A model generated the notes under the pieces. That model saw only the letters and a program-made list of their open reading frames with translations. It was not told where the DNA came from and made no database searches. A stretch of 64,000 bases of DNA. Origin: Hyphomicrobiaceae bacterium. GTDB taxonomy: Bacteria; Pseudomonadota; Alphaproteobacteria; Rhizobiales; Methyloligellaceae. The stretch spans positions 496,001 through 560,000 of the forward strand of contig JACKJS010000001.1 of assembly GCA_020637815.1 (NCBI GenBank), given 5' to 3'. Every line of letters starts with the position of its first letter. Positions within the stretch are counted from its first letter, which is position 1. Shown piece by piece: positions 56,608 to 63,880 of this stretch. The position numbers and the translations under genes were made by a program.

Positions 56608-57603
56608 CTAGAGTTGATCCGTATTAAACGTATCGCAAACTTGCAATTGACCGCTCTGAAAGCCCCGGCGGAACCAGCGTACCCGCTGCGCCGAGGAACC
56701 GTGCGTGAAGGAATCGGGGACGACATAGCCTTGGGTCTGGCGTTGGATGCGATCGTCGCCGATCGCGCTCGCGGCCTGGAGGGCCTCCTCGATGTCGCCA
56801 GGTTCGATGAGGCCTTTTTCGGCCTGCATCTGATGCGCCCAAACGCCGGCGAAACAATCCGCCTGCAGCTCCATCATGACTTGCAAGGCATTGCTGCCCC
56901 TGCTGCCCATCCGGCGCTTTGCCGCCTCGACCTTGTCGGCGATCCCTAGCATCTTCTGCACGTGATGGCCGACCTCGTGGGCAATGACATAGGCCTGTGC
57001 GAAATCGCCCGGCGCCCGGAACCGATCCTTCAGTTCACGGTAGAAATCGAGGTCGATATAAACCTTCTCGTCCGCAGGACAGTAGAAGGGCCCCATGGCG
57101 GACATGCCGGTTCCGCACGCCGAGCGGACCGCGCCGTCGAACAAGACGAGTGAGGGCTCGCGGTATTGCGCGCCGAACTGCAGGAATATCTTGTTCCAGA
57201 CGTCCTCCGTCGTGCCGAGCACGACGGCCACGAACTTTTTCAGATCGTCCTCGGCCGTCGACTGCGGGCGTTCGATGCCGCCGCCGCTGTCAGGCGCGGG
57301 CAGGTTCGTGGTTTGGGGCCCCTGCTGCTGCGGCAAGTGAATATCCGGGAAACCAGACTCCGACTGGCCGCTCGGCCCTGACTCCTGCATGAGGGAGCCG
57401 GGGTTGAAACCGAAGAACAGAAACAGCCCGAGGATAATCAATATTCCCAGCAGGCCGATACCGCCGCCGCCTCTACCGCCGCCGCCGCCGCTCGAGGGAA
57501 AACGCATGCCGCCGCCGCCCGGAAACGGAAACCGGAAGGCGCCGCCGCCGCCCCCCCGCCTATCTTCGATGTTTTGGCTCTCCCGCTGGCCACGCCACCG
57601 CAT
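56608..57603 (-). CDS. YpfJ/KPN_02809-type neutral zinc metallopeptidase
   Basis: A 331-residue membrane-anchored zinc metalloprotease. A Gly/Arg-rich N-terminus and one transmembrane segment (GIGLLGILIILGLFLFFGF, about 48-66) precede the catalytic domain. The zinc site HEVGHHVQ is present, in a segment starting AYVIAHEVGHHVQK, with the downstream ELQADCFAGVWAH supplying the third ligand Glu. The ATG at 57603 is chosen because GAAGGA lies upstream; a longer frame is not family-like. Substrate unknown. Confidence 0.92.
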   Translation of the reverse strand: MRWRGQRESQNIEDRRGGGGGAFRFPFPGGGGMRFPSSGGGGGRGGGGIGLLGILIILGLFLFFGFNPGSLMQESGPSGQSESGFPDIHLPQQQGPQTTNLPAPDSGGGIERPQSTAEDDLKKFVAVVLGTTEDVWNKIFLQFGAQYREPSLVLFDGAVRSACGTGMSAMGPFYCPADEKVYIDLDFYRELKDRFRAPGDFAQAYVIAHEVGHHVQKMLGIADKVEAAKRRMGSRGSNALQVMMELQADCFAGVWAHQMQAEKGLIEPGDIEEALQAASAIGDDRIQRQTQGYVVPDSFTHGSSAQRVRWFRRGFQSGQLQVCDTFNTDQL

Positions 57604-58008
57604 TGCACCGTCCTTCGAAACGCTCCACCTACTCCGAGTGCATTTTGCATGCGCCCACCAATGGCACAAGCTGCCTCGCGCCTGTTGCCGAACGGTCCTG
57701 TTTGCCGGCGCGACGCGGCGGCCATTCGGGGGCGCTGCCGAACAGGTCAAATGGGTTGAGTTTTTCGCTGCAAATCTTTGTGGCTATTAAACTAACTGAC
57801 AACGAATCGTCACAGAACTGCCACAGGAACCCGCCATGCTCACGCTGCCCAGTTGAGTACAGTCTGGGCAGATAGTGCGTTCCGTGTAATGCGTACGAGC
57901 CTCGGCACTCCCCGCGCCGGGGCTCTTCTTTTAGGCACTCCGCCAACGGACCAAGGCCGGTCCGCAATTCGGCTCAAGCCGCGTTATCAGTTGAAAACCC
58001 GCGAGCCT
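57604..58008. other. 405-base region between the metalloprotease and a small membrane protein
   Basis: Mostly non-coding. It holds the metalloprotease upstream region and, on the plus strand, an isolated hairpin plus terminator at 57846-57932, described separately. No convincing gene was found. Confidence 0.4.
57846..57932 (+). ncRNA. Candidate structured RNA: hairpin plus terminator
   Basis: A perfect 7-base hairpin TGCCCAG/CTGGGCA (57846-57870) is followed by a terminator: GAGCCTCGGC / GCCGGGGCTC with one G-T pair, then TTCTTTT (57897-57932). On the plus strand this ends no known gene, because both neighbours are on the minus strand. It may therefore be the 3' part of a small RNA. I found no clear promoter. 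Confidence 0.35.
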
Positions 58009-58374
58009 TTAGGGGTTGTCCGCGGGTGCCGGCGCTTCCGGCGCTGGCCGTTCGGACGTCTGGTCCGGGGCCGCTTCCTTCGGAGCCTCATCGAGCAGCG
58101 GCTCGTCGATCATCTCGTCGGGGGGAGACATATCGTCGGTCATTCCCTCGCCGCCGGCCGGCTCTTCGTCCGGTGCGGTTTCGTGTATGGATTTGCCCTC
58201 GGCGGGGACTTCCGGCGCATGCCCGGCGCTTTGCGCCTTGTGCTCCGCCCCGTGGTCGGTCGCCGTTTCGCTGTCGCCGCCACCTAGTAACAGCGCCGCA
58301 ATGGCAAAGCCAACGGCGATCCCCCCAAGAACGATCAGCAAATATGCGCGGCTCTGTGGGTTGTGCTGTGCCAT
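58009..58374 (-). CDS. Small membrane-anchored acidic protein
   Basis: A 121-residue protein with one N-terminal transmembrane segment (about 11-30, YLLIVLGGIAVGFAIAALLL) and a long acidic, Pro/Glu/Ala-rich disordered tail. No family recognised; it resembles exported low-complexity proteins of unknown role. It lies downstream of mctP on the same strand, with an 82-base gap. Confidence 0.6.
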   Translation of the reverse strand: MAQHNPQSRAYLLIVLGGIAVGFAIAALLLGGGDSETATDHGAEHKAQSAGHAPEVPAEGKSIHETAPDEEPAGGEGMTDDMSPPDEMIDEPLLDEAPKEAAPDQTSERPAPEAPAPADNP

Positions 58375-58456
58375 GTGAATCCCTCCCTATCGCGCGCTCC
58401 TCTTACCGTGTAGCGCACACGGCCGCATGGCGAAGAGAGCGCCGGCCCGAGGGAGC

Positions 58457-59995
58457 CTATCGGCGATTCGACGCCGGGTCGAGAGCACCGCGCTGCGGCC
58501 AAACACGGTCCAATACCGGGCTCAACGCAACGGCGACCGCAAAGTTCAGGACAACCGAATAGAGCGCCGCATAGCCCGGTATCGTCAGACCGAACACTTC
58601 GAGCGGATAGATCGACGACACGAACCCCCGCGTCGCCGCCATGTAGGTTCCGACGGCCGTACCGATGGCCCAGCCCAACAGCAGCGCACGGGCATTCAGC
58701 CCGCGCGCGAAGAGCCCTAGGAGGATCGGCGGGAGAAGCTGGATGATCCAAATGCCGCCGAGAAGCTGCAATTGGATCGCGTAGCTGTGCGGGATGGCCA
58801 GAACAAAGACGACCGCACCGACCTTCACGACCAGCGAGACGATCTTGGCGACCTTGGCTTCCTGCGCATCGGTGCAGTCCGGCCGCCAATACTCCTTGTA
58901 GATGTTCCGGGTGAACAGGTTGGCGCAGGCGATCGACATGATCGCCGCCGGGACGAGCGCGCCGATGGCCACGGCCGCGAAGGCGACTCCGGCGAACCAG
59001 CTCGGGAACATATCGAGAAAGAGCGCCGGCACGGCAAAATTCGCGCCGTAGCGCTCGAAGCCAGAAGCGTGCAGCGGGTTCTTATCCACGCCGGCAGCGA
59101 TCGCCATGTAGCCCAGCAGCGCAATCAGCCCCAGCACGAAGGAATAGGCCGACAATGCCGCAGCGTTCCGCCGGATCACATGGCCGCTCGAAGCACTCAA
59201 GATACCTGTCATCGCATGCGGATAAAGAAACAGCGCGCAGGCCGAACCCAGCGCAAGCGTGATGTAGGCGGAGTAGTCCCCGAGCGACCCTTCCGCCGGC
59301 GGGCGGAGCGTCAGTTTTGCCTCGGGAACGGCGTCGAAGATTGCGCCATAGCCGCCGAGCTTCGCCGGGATGATCACGATCGCTGCAAAAATGGTGATGA
59401 AGATCAGCATGTCCTTCACCACGGCGATCAGGGCCGGCGCACGCAGGCCGCTCGTATAGGTGAACGCGGCAAGGACGACAAAGGCGATGATGAGCGGGAT
59501 GTGGCCGACGATGCCGTGGGTGGGGAACCCAAGCGCGCCGATCACGACCTCCATGCCGACGAGTTGCAGAGCGATATAGGGCATGGTGGCGAGAAGACCG
59601 GTCAGCGCCACGGCGAGCGCCAATAGCCGTGAATTGAAACGGGCCCGCACATAGTCGGCGGCCGTCACGTGACCTTCCCTCCGGGCGATGACCCAAAGCC
59701 GCGGAAAGACCAGAAACAGGATCGGGTAGATCATGACCGTGTACGGCACGGCGAAGAAGCCCATGGCGCCCACCCCGAACACGAGCGCCGGCACGGCGAT
59801 GAACGTGTAGGCCGTGTAGAGGTCGCCGCCGAGCAGAAACCACGTCACGATCGTACCGAAACGGCGGCCGCCGAGCCCCCATTCGTGGAGCTGATCGAGG
59901 TCGGCCTTCCGCCAACGGGCGGCAATGAAGCCAATCCAGGTGACGAAGAGGAATAGCGCCACGAAGACAATCGTGGCCGTCACGTTGAGAGTCAC
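58457..59995 (-). CDS. mctP: Sodium:solute symporter, monocarboxylate permease MctP-like
   Basis: A 512-residue transporter of the SSS family with about 13 transmembrane segments. Family blocks: LGGRRFGTIVTWFLLGGDLYTAYTF near 40-65, ARREGHVTAADYVRARF, and GALVPAAIMSIACANLFTRN. Relatives in rhizobia take up lactate, pyruvate and other monocarboxylates; the assignment is by similarity. The start is GTG at 59995, overlapping the DUF3311 stop as GTGA, so the pair is coupled. Confidence 0.85.
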   Translation of the reverse strand: MTLNVTATIVFVALFLFVTWIGFIAARWRKADLDQLHEWGLGGRRFGTIVTWFLLGGDLYTAYTFIAVPALVFGVGAMGFFAVPYTVMIYPILFLVFPRLWVIARREGHVTAADYVRARFNSRLLALAVALTGLLATMPYIALQLVGMEVVIGALGFPTHGIVGHIPLIIAFVVLAAFTYTSGLRAPALIAVVKDMLIFITIFAAIVIIPAKLGGYGAIFDAVPEAKLTLRPPAEGSLGDYSAYITLALGSACALFLYPHAMTGILSASSGHVIRRNAAALSAYSFVLGLIALLGYMAIAAGVDKNPLHASGFERYGANFAVPALFLDMFPSWFAGVAFAAVAIGALVPAAIMSIACANLFTRNIYKEYWRPDCTDAQEAKVAKIVSLVVKVGAVVFVLAIPHSYAIQLQLLGGIWIIQLLPPILLGLFARGLNARALLLGWAIGTAVGTYMAATRGFVSSIYPLEVFGLTIPGYAALYSVVLNFAVAVALSPVLDRVWPQRGALDPASNRR

Positions 59996-60279
59996 CGGGC
60001 CGCTCCCGGGCCGCGCCCCGCACGCACTTTCCCGTTCGCCTTACGGTCGAGCTTGCCGTCGGCGAACGCCTTACGCCCTTCGAGAACGTACACGCCCATC
60101 ACCACCGCCGCGCCGGCGAGGATCGCCGCGAGCTGGTACCAGTAGAAGAACGGAATTCCTCCAAGGGCCGGCCCTATACGGTTGTAGAACGGCACCCAGG
60201 CCACGAGCGCGAATGGAATGAGCAGCAAGAGCCGTGGCCAATATCGCCAAAGACTCGCCTTTGCCTCTTTGCGCGCCAT
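59992..60279 (-). CDS. DUF3311 small membrane protein
   Basis: A 95-residue protein with two transmembrane segments (about 14-30 and 42-66) joined by PFYNRIGPALGGIPFFYWYQL, the family's conserved core. DUF3311 genes typically precede SSS symporters such as mctP and may be a subunit. The ATG at 60279 has a GAGGGGGGC ribosome-binding site. Confidence 0.88.
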   Translation of the reverse strand: MARKEAKASLWRYWPRLLLLIPFALVAWVPFYNRIGPALGGIPFFYWYQLAAILAGAAVVMGVYVLEGRKAFADGKLDRKANGKVRAGRGPGAAR

Positions 60280-60476
60280 GATTCGCCCCCCTCGTCTCGT
60301 ATCCGGGCAGCAGCCCGAAGCCGGACGGGACCATACTGAATGGTTGAGCGGCTTGCGACGGCCAATTTTGCGCATTTTGCCTGGCCGGAGCGCGCCTCGC
60401 GGCGAAAGATTTGCCCGAAGGGGAGCTTGCTGGTTGACCTTGGGGCGCCTCACGGCCCATATGGACGCTGTTGTGA

Positions 60477-60552
60477 GAGCGCGTAGCTCAGCCGGTAGAG
60501 CATCTGACTTTTAATCAGAGGGTCCTGGGTTCGAGTCCCAGCGCGCTCACCA
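60477..60552 (+). tRNA. tRNA-Lys(UUU)
   Basis: Acceptor GAGCGCG pairs with CGCGCTC, discriminator A, encoded CCA at 60550-60552. Anticodon stem TCTGA/TCAGA frames loop CTTTTAA, giving anticodon TTT. T arm CTGGG-TTCGAGT-CCCAG. A possible attachment site for integrating elements. Confidence 0.97.
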
Positions 60553-60574
60553 AATCTCACGATAATTCAATACG

Positions 60575-61099
60575 CTATTTGACCGGGACACAGACCGATG
60601 CGGGGCGTTGGTTTTGTGTCCGCGCAGTGTCCGAATAAATTAGCTTTCCGGACTCGCGACACGCTTCAACCGCGTTGGGCGCAAAATCCGGGTCGTGCAT
60701 CTCGATCTGGACTGGCCGTCCGATCTTGTCCCCCAACTCAGCTTCCCAGTTACGACGCTCGCCGCACCAAATGCCGGAGGGTGTCTCTCCGTCTCGTCCA
60801 CGAATTACAACGGCGAGATCAACGTCGCTGCCAACCTTCGCCATACCCTTGGCGACGCTGCCGAACAACCAGACTTCACCGACGAAGATGTTGCCCGCGG
60901 CCCACTCGCGAATAATTCGGGAAAGCTGTTCGATCGAAGGGAATTCAACCCGCCCCTTTCCCCTCGCCTGCTTCAAAGCCTGCACCAGCGCATTATAGAA
61001 GTGGCTCATGGACCTGACCTTGTGGTCCGGCCCCAAGTAACCCTGGATCAATCCGTGCGCTGTGGCGCGCGCCTCGGCGTCGAGTTCGTCGTCTGTCAT
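60575..61099 (-). CDS. Nucleotidyltransferase-fold protein
   Basis: A 174-residue protein with the minimal nucleotidyltransferase signature: WLFGSVAKGMAKVGSDVDLAVV (by parts, GSVAKG then SDVDL at about 80-96). The second acidic motif may be VQIEMHD. The N-terminal helical region (about 1-60) is not the usual MNT length, so it is longer than antitoxin-type MNT proteins. It stands next to tRNA-Lys without a HEPN partner, so toxin-antitoxin function is unsupported. The ATG at 61099 has GAGGGG upstream. Confidence 0.8.
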   Translation of the reverse strand: MTDDELDAEARATAHGLIQGYLGPDHKVRSMSHFYNALVQALKQARGKGRVEFPSIEQLSRIIREWAAGNIFVGEVWLFGSVAKGMAKVGSDVDLAVVIRGRDGETPSGIWCGERRNWEAELGDKIGRPVQIEMHDPDFAPNAVEACRESGKLIYSDTARTQNQRPASVCVPVK

Positions 61100-61175
61100 A
61101 GGAGCCCCTCTGTGACTCCCCCCTGCGCGAACTTAGCCTAGCAGACCAGAACCGATTTGCGAGGGACGTCGCCGG

Positions 61176-61454
61176 TCAGTTGTTCCGGCAGGGCGTAGCC
61201 TCGAACTCGCACGTTCCACCGTTGCAAATCATTCTCTGGTTCTTGGCGACACCCGTTGAGCACCAAACCTTCGGGAAGATTCTTTCGCAATATCTTACCC
61301 AGGCCACACGCGCTTTGGTTTCCGCATCGCCTGGTAGCATGCTAAGGGTGCGGGAATTCCCGCGGAACCCCTTCTCTTTGCAAATAACCTCAGCAAGGGC
61401 GGGTGACGCAGCGATGGAGACCAGCAACAGAGCGGCGAGGAATCGAGCAATCAT
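61176..61454 (-). CDS. Small secreted cysteine-containing hypothetical protein
   Basis: A 92-residue exported protein. A signal peptide (MIARFLAALLLVSIAASPALA) leads to a mature part of about 70 residues with six cysteines (EVICKEKG, RYCERI, WCSTG, MICNGGTCEFEATPC), probably disulfide-bonded. No family recognised. The ATG at 61454 has GGGAGA upstream. Confidence 0.7.
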   Translation of the reverse strand: MIARFLAALLLVSIAASPALAEVICKEKGFRGNSRTLSMLPGDAETKARVAWVRYCERIFPKVWCSTGVAKNQRMICNGGTCEFEATPCRNN

Positions 61455-61501
61455 GCTTTTCTCTCCCGTGGTTGTGAGCGATCAGCGTAGCCGCATTTCG
61501 G

Positions 61502-61792
61502 TCATTCACCAACCGCTGGTGGCTGGCCTCTAGGTCGGCCCCTCACGCATGGCGGAACGACGGCTGAGCGGCTTCGTGTTCGCCTGCTCTCGATCTCCAA
61601 CCTATCCAGGTAGTCGCCAATCTCATCAGCGATCTCGTTGGTGAGCCCCAGGACGGTTACGAGATTTCCGGCCACGTTCTCCGCGGCACGTTTGTCACAG
61701 TCGATCATATTCGCCGCACCGTGCTCGCATAAGCCGACCAGGGCGTTCAGTTGGTAAGAGCGATGGATCATCCGCTCGAGTTCGTCCGTCAC
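61502..61792 (-). CDS. Small hypothetical protein
   Basis: A 96-residue protein beginning VTDELERMIHRSYQLNALVG at a GTG with GGAGGGG just upstream; the ATG-like start at 61816 is less likely. It has a predicted helical core and an Arg-rich tail. No family recognised. The preceding acidic frame stops at GTGA overlapping this start, which suggests an upstream cotranslated gene. Confidence 0.5.
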   Translation of the reverse strand: MTDELERMIHRSYQLNALVGLCEHGAANMIDCDKRAAENVAGNLVTVLGLTNEIADEIGDYLDRLEIESRRTRSRSAVVPPCVRGRPRGQPPAVGE

Positions 61793-61914
61793 AGCCCCTC
61801 CGCCTCGTCGTCCCAATCCGGCTCGCAGTCGTCATGCTGGGCGTCTTCGTCCTCGCACTGGTCCTCCCGGTCGTCACCGTGCCGTACCCGTTGGCAGAGG
61901 TCTGCGGATAGTAC
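61790..61914 (-). other. Acidic reading frame without a start codon
   Basis: This frame runs from the stop at 61915 to the GTGA overlap with the next gene and reads ...HGDDREDQCEDED..., ending DDEAEGL. Its composition is protein-like and its stop overlaps the next start, but no ATG, GTG or TTG lies in it after the preceding stop. It could be a frameshifted or non-canonically started gene, or chance. Confidence 0.25.
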
Positions 61915-62044
61915 TCACACCCGTTCCTGCGCCAACCAGGTCCGTGCCGAATAGATCGGTGATCTCATCCCGGAAAATGTCCATTGCGGCAACCGCAACC
62001 GTGATGCCGGCGACAATCGCAACGCCGGGATTGGCAAGCGCCAA
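61874..62044 (-). CDS. Possible small hydrophobic protein
   Basis: A 56-codon frame from TTG 62044 reading MALANPGVAIVAGITVAVAA then MDIFRDEITDLFGTDLVGAG. It has one clear hydrophobic helix and an acidic segment, more protein-like than neighbouring frames. Start choice and reality are uncertain; no family recognised. Confidence 0.35.
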   Translation of the reverse strand: MALANPGVAIVAGITVAVAAMDIFRDEITDLFGTDLVGAGTGVSTIRRPLPTGTAR

Positions 62045-62464
62045 TGAGCCCGCTGCGAACGCGCCTCATTACGGAACCGCTCGGCGTATCTTTGAGATAC
62101 GGCCCGTAACCTCATCTGGATGTCTACTGCTTTCGGGCGCAACTAGAACAAGCATCTAGGGCCACGAGGACCGTATGTATGCTAGTGCCCCCAGGCGAAC
62201 CTTCTGCGCCTAATTGAACAGCCAAGCCGGGCTCCCCTTGCGCGAACTCCTTGACCGGTGGCCGTAGCGTCCAACCGTACAGCCACCCCTCACCGCACTT
62301 TCCGCCCCCGCCGTGCACCTTCATCCGGATGGACAAACCCCCTTCGTGCACTAACAATCACACCGAACCGCTCAGTTGAGGCCGACCTCAGACGCCGCAG
62401 GCGATTGCTGAGTTCGTCGAGTGCTAGGAACGTCGACGAACCACAACGTGAAGAGGATTGACCA
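62045..62464. other. Region without a convincing gene
   Basis: About 420 bases. Open frames exist on both strands but none has convincing protein composition; a minus-strand frame beginning MKVHGGGGKCGEG is the best but weak. This is less tightly packed than the rest of the window. Confidence 0.3.
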
Positions 62465-62542
62465 ATCAACGACGATATCTCAGCAGTCCGTGCAGATACT
62501 CATTCCGAAGGTCTTGCAGACCTGTCACCGGCGTATTTCGGG

Positions 62543-63538
62543 ATGGCTATGGCGACCGGAATTGTCTCGCTCGCCGCTTGGCAAGCGGGTCGTCCACATA
62601 TGGCAGAGATACTCTTCGTTCTGAACGTATTCATTTATGCACTGCTGTGGGGATTGAACATTGTTCGAGTATTTCGCTTTCCCCGCCGGTTTGGAGCCGA
62701 CCTGATTGATCATCGCCGAGGCCCCGGGTTTTTCACATTCGTCGCGGCAACGAGCATTCTTGGTACCCAATTTGTCATCCTCGCCGATAACGGCTCGGCA
62801 GGATTCGTACTTTGGTTTGTGGCGGTCGGTCTTTGGATCTGCCTGATTTATACGATCTTGACCGCGCTCACCGTGAAGGAAAGCAAACCGACACTGGAGC
62901 AAGGTATCAGCGGTGCTTGGCTCTTGGCAGTCGTCGCCACCCAGTCGATCGCGGTACTCGCCGCAATTCTCGCCGCACGTGTCGCACAACCCATTCGGAT
63001 CGAGTTGAATTTCCTGGCGCTATCAATGTGGCTCTGGGGTGGGATGCTCTACATCTGGATGATGTCGCTCATCTTCTATCGGTACACGTTTTTTCGCTTC
63101 TCGCCAGGTGACCTGTCGCCACCCTATTGGATCAACATGGGCGCAATGGCAATTTCCACACTGGCAGGGGCGCGTTTGATTGCGAATACCGGAGATGCGC
63201 CGTTTCTGGCGACGCTATTGCCGTTCCTAAAGGGCTTTACGGTCTTTTACTGGGCGACCGGAACGTGGTGGATACCTATGCTGCTGATCCTCGGCGTATG
63301 GCGCCACGTCTACAAGCGCTTCCCATTCGTTTACGACCCGCTTTATTGGGGCGCCGTCTTCCCACTGGGAATGTATGCCGTTTCAACCACGTCGATGGTC
63401 GACGAACTAGGTTTCGTGTTCCTCAAAGAGTTGCCGTTGATCTTCTTCTGGGTTGCGTTTGCCGCGTGGCTCATCACCTTTGCGGCGCTCATTATCGGGC
63501 TACTGCGTCGATTTACTCGTGGCCCTGCAAACGCTTGA
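62543..63538 (+). CDS. TDT/SLAC1-family transporter (start unresolved)
   Basis: A 331-residue membrane protein from its first ATG, with about ten transmembrane segments, of the tellurite-resistance/dicarboxylate transporter (TDT, SLAC1-like) family. MAMATGIVSLAAW, GPGFFTFVAATSILGTQF and the C-terminal helices are typical. In-frame sequence upstream of the ATG is also family-like (LADLSPAYFG, 62513-62542) but no ATG, GTG or TTG exists before a stop at 62459-62461; CTG 62522 is the only near-start. The true start, or a frameshift, is unresolved. Substrate unknown. Confidence 0.8.
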   Translation: MAMATGIVSLAAWQAGRPHMAEILFVLNVFIYALLWGLNIVRVFRFPRRFGADLIDHRRGPGFFTFVAATSILGTQFVILADNGSAGFVLWFVAVGLWICLIYTILTALTVKESKPTLEQGISGAWLLAVVATQSIAVLAAILAARVAQPIRIELNFLALSMWLWGGMLYIWMMSLIFYRYTFFRFSPGDLSPPYWINMGAMAISTLAGARLIANTGDAPFLATLLPFLKGFTVFYWATGTWWIPMLLILGVWRHVYKRFPFVYDPLYWGAVFPLGMYAVSTTSMVDELGFVFLKELPLIFFWVAFAAWLITFAALIIGLLRRFTRGPANA

Positions 63539-63788
63539 TGCAACATTCGGCCTTGCGAGAAGTCGCCAGCCAGCCAAGCAGCTCGAGGTTCGCGACAAGC
63601 GGCGGCAGCCAATACGCAATGAGAAAATCACCGTTTCAGCGCGCTGAGCGCCGAGACCCCGCCCTGCTCGGCGTCCTGTGACAGACTACGGCCGGCGGCC
63701 GTTTCCGGCCCGCCGAACGAGAGTAGCGCTGCGACAAACTGCACCCCTAGATTGCCTAATTGTAATGATCTCCCGGCACGAGCAGTCC
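63539..63788. other. Non-coding stretch before the candidate sRNA
   Basis: No convincing gene. A GC-rich imperfect hairpin near 63687-63716 (around GGCCGGCGGCCG and GGCCCGCC) may end the transporter transcript. Confidence 0.3.
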
Positions 63789-63794
63789 TATAAT
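63789..63794 (+). promoter_or_regulatory. TATAAT -10 element of the candidate sRNA
   Basis: A perfect TATAAT, seven bases before the first hairpin of the candidate sRNA. No strong -35 element is visible 16-18 bases upstream, so dependence on an activator or alternative sigma is possible. Confidence 0.45.
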
Positions 63795-63800
63795 TTCTTA

Positions 63801-63880
63801 TCTGACGGGCCCCTCCTCCCCCTATCCCGTCAGTGCCCCAAGACAGCCCCGGAGCCCCCCAGCGCCGGGGCTTCCTTTTT
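63801..63880 (+). ncRNA. Candidate small RNA with anti-Shine-Dalgarno loop
   Basis: A perfect 8-base stem CTGACGGG/CCCGTCAG (63802-63809 and 63826-63833) exposes a 16-base loop CCCCTCCTCCCCCTAT, complementary to Shine-Dalgarno sequences. Eleven bases later a strong terminator follows: AGCCCCGG/CCGGGGCT (63845-63872) and T5 (63876-63880). A TATAAT at 63789-63794 fits initiation at about 63801. Architecture resembles rhizobial trans-acting sRNAs with CCUCC loops (for example the NfeR1/alpha-r14 kind), but no sequence identity is claimed. Target unknown. Confidence 0.6.
63845..63880 (+). terminator. Rho-independent terminator of the candidate sRNA
   Basis: Eight-base perfect stem AGCCCCGG/CCGGGGCT with a 12-base loop, followed by TCCTTTTT. 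Confidence 0.85.

Noticed and set aside
60575..61099. MNT-HEPN toxin-antitoxin pair
   Set aside because: No HEPN-type gene adjoins; the N-terminal region is too long for a typical MNT antitoxin.
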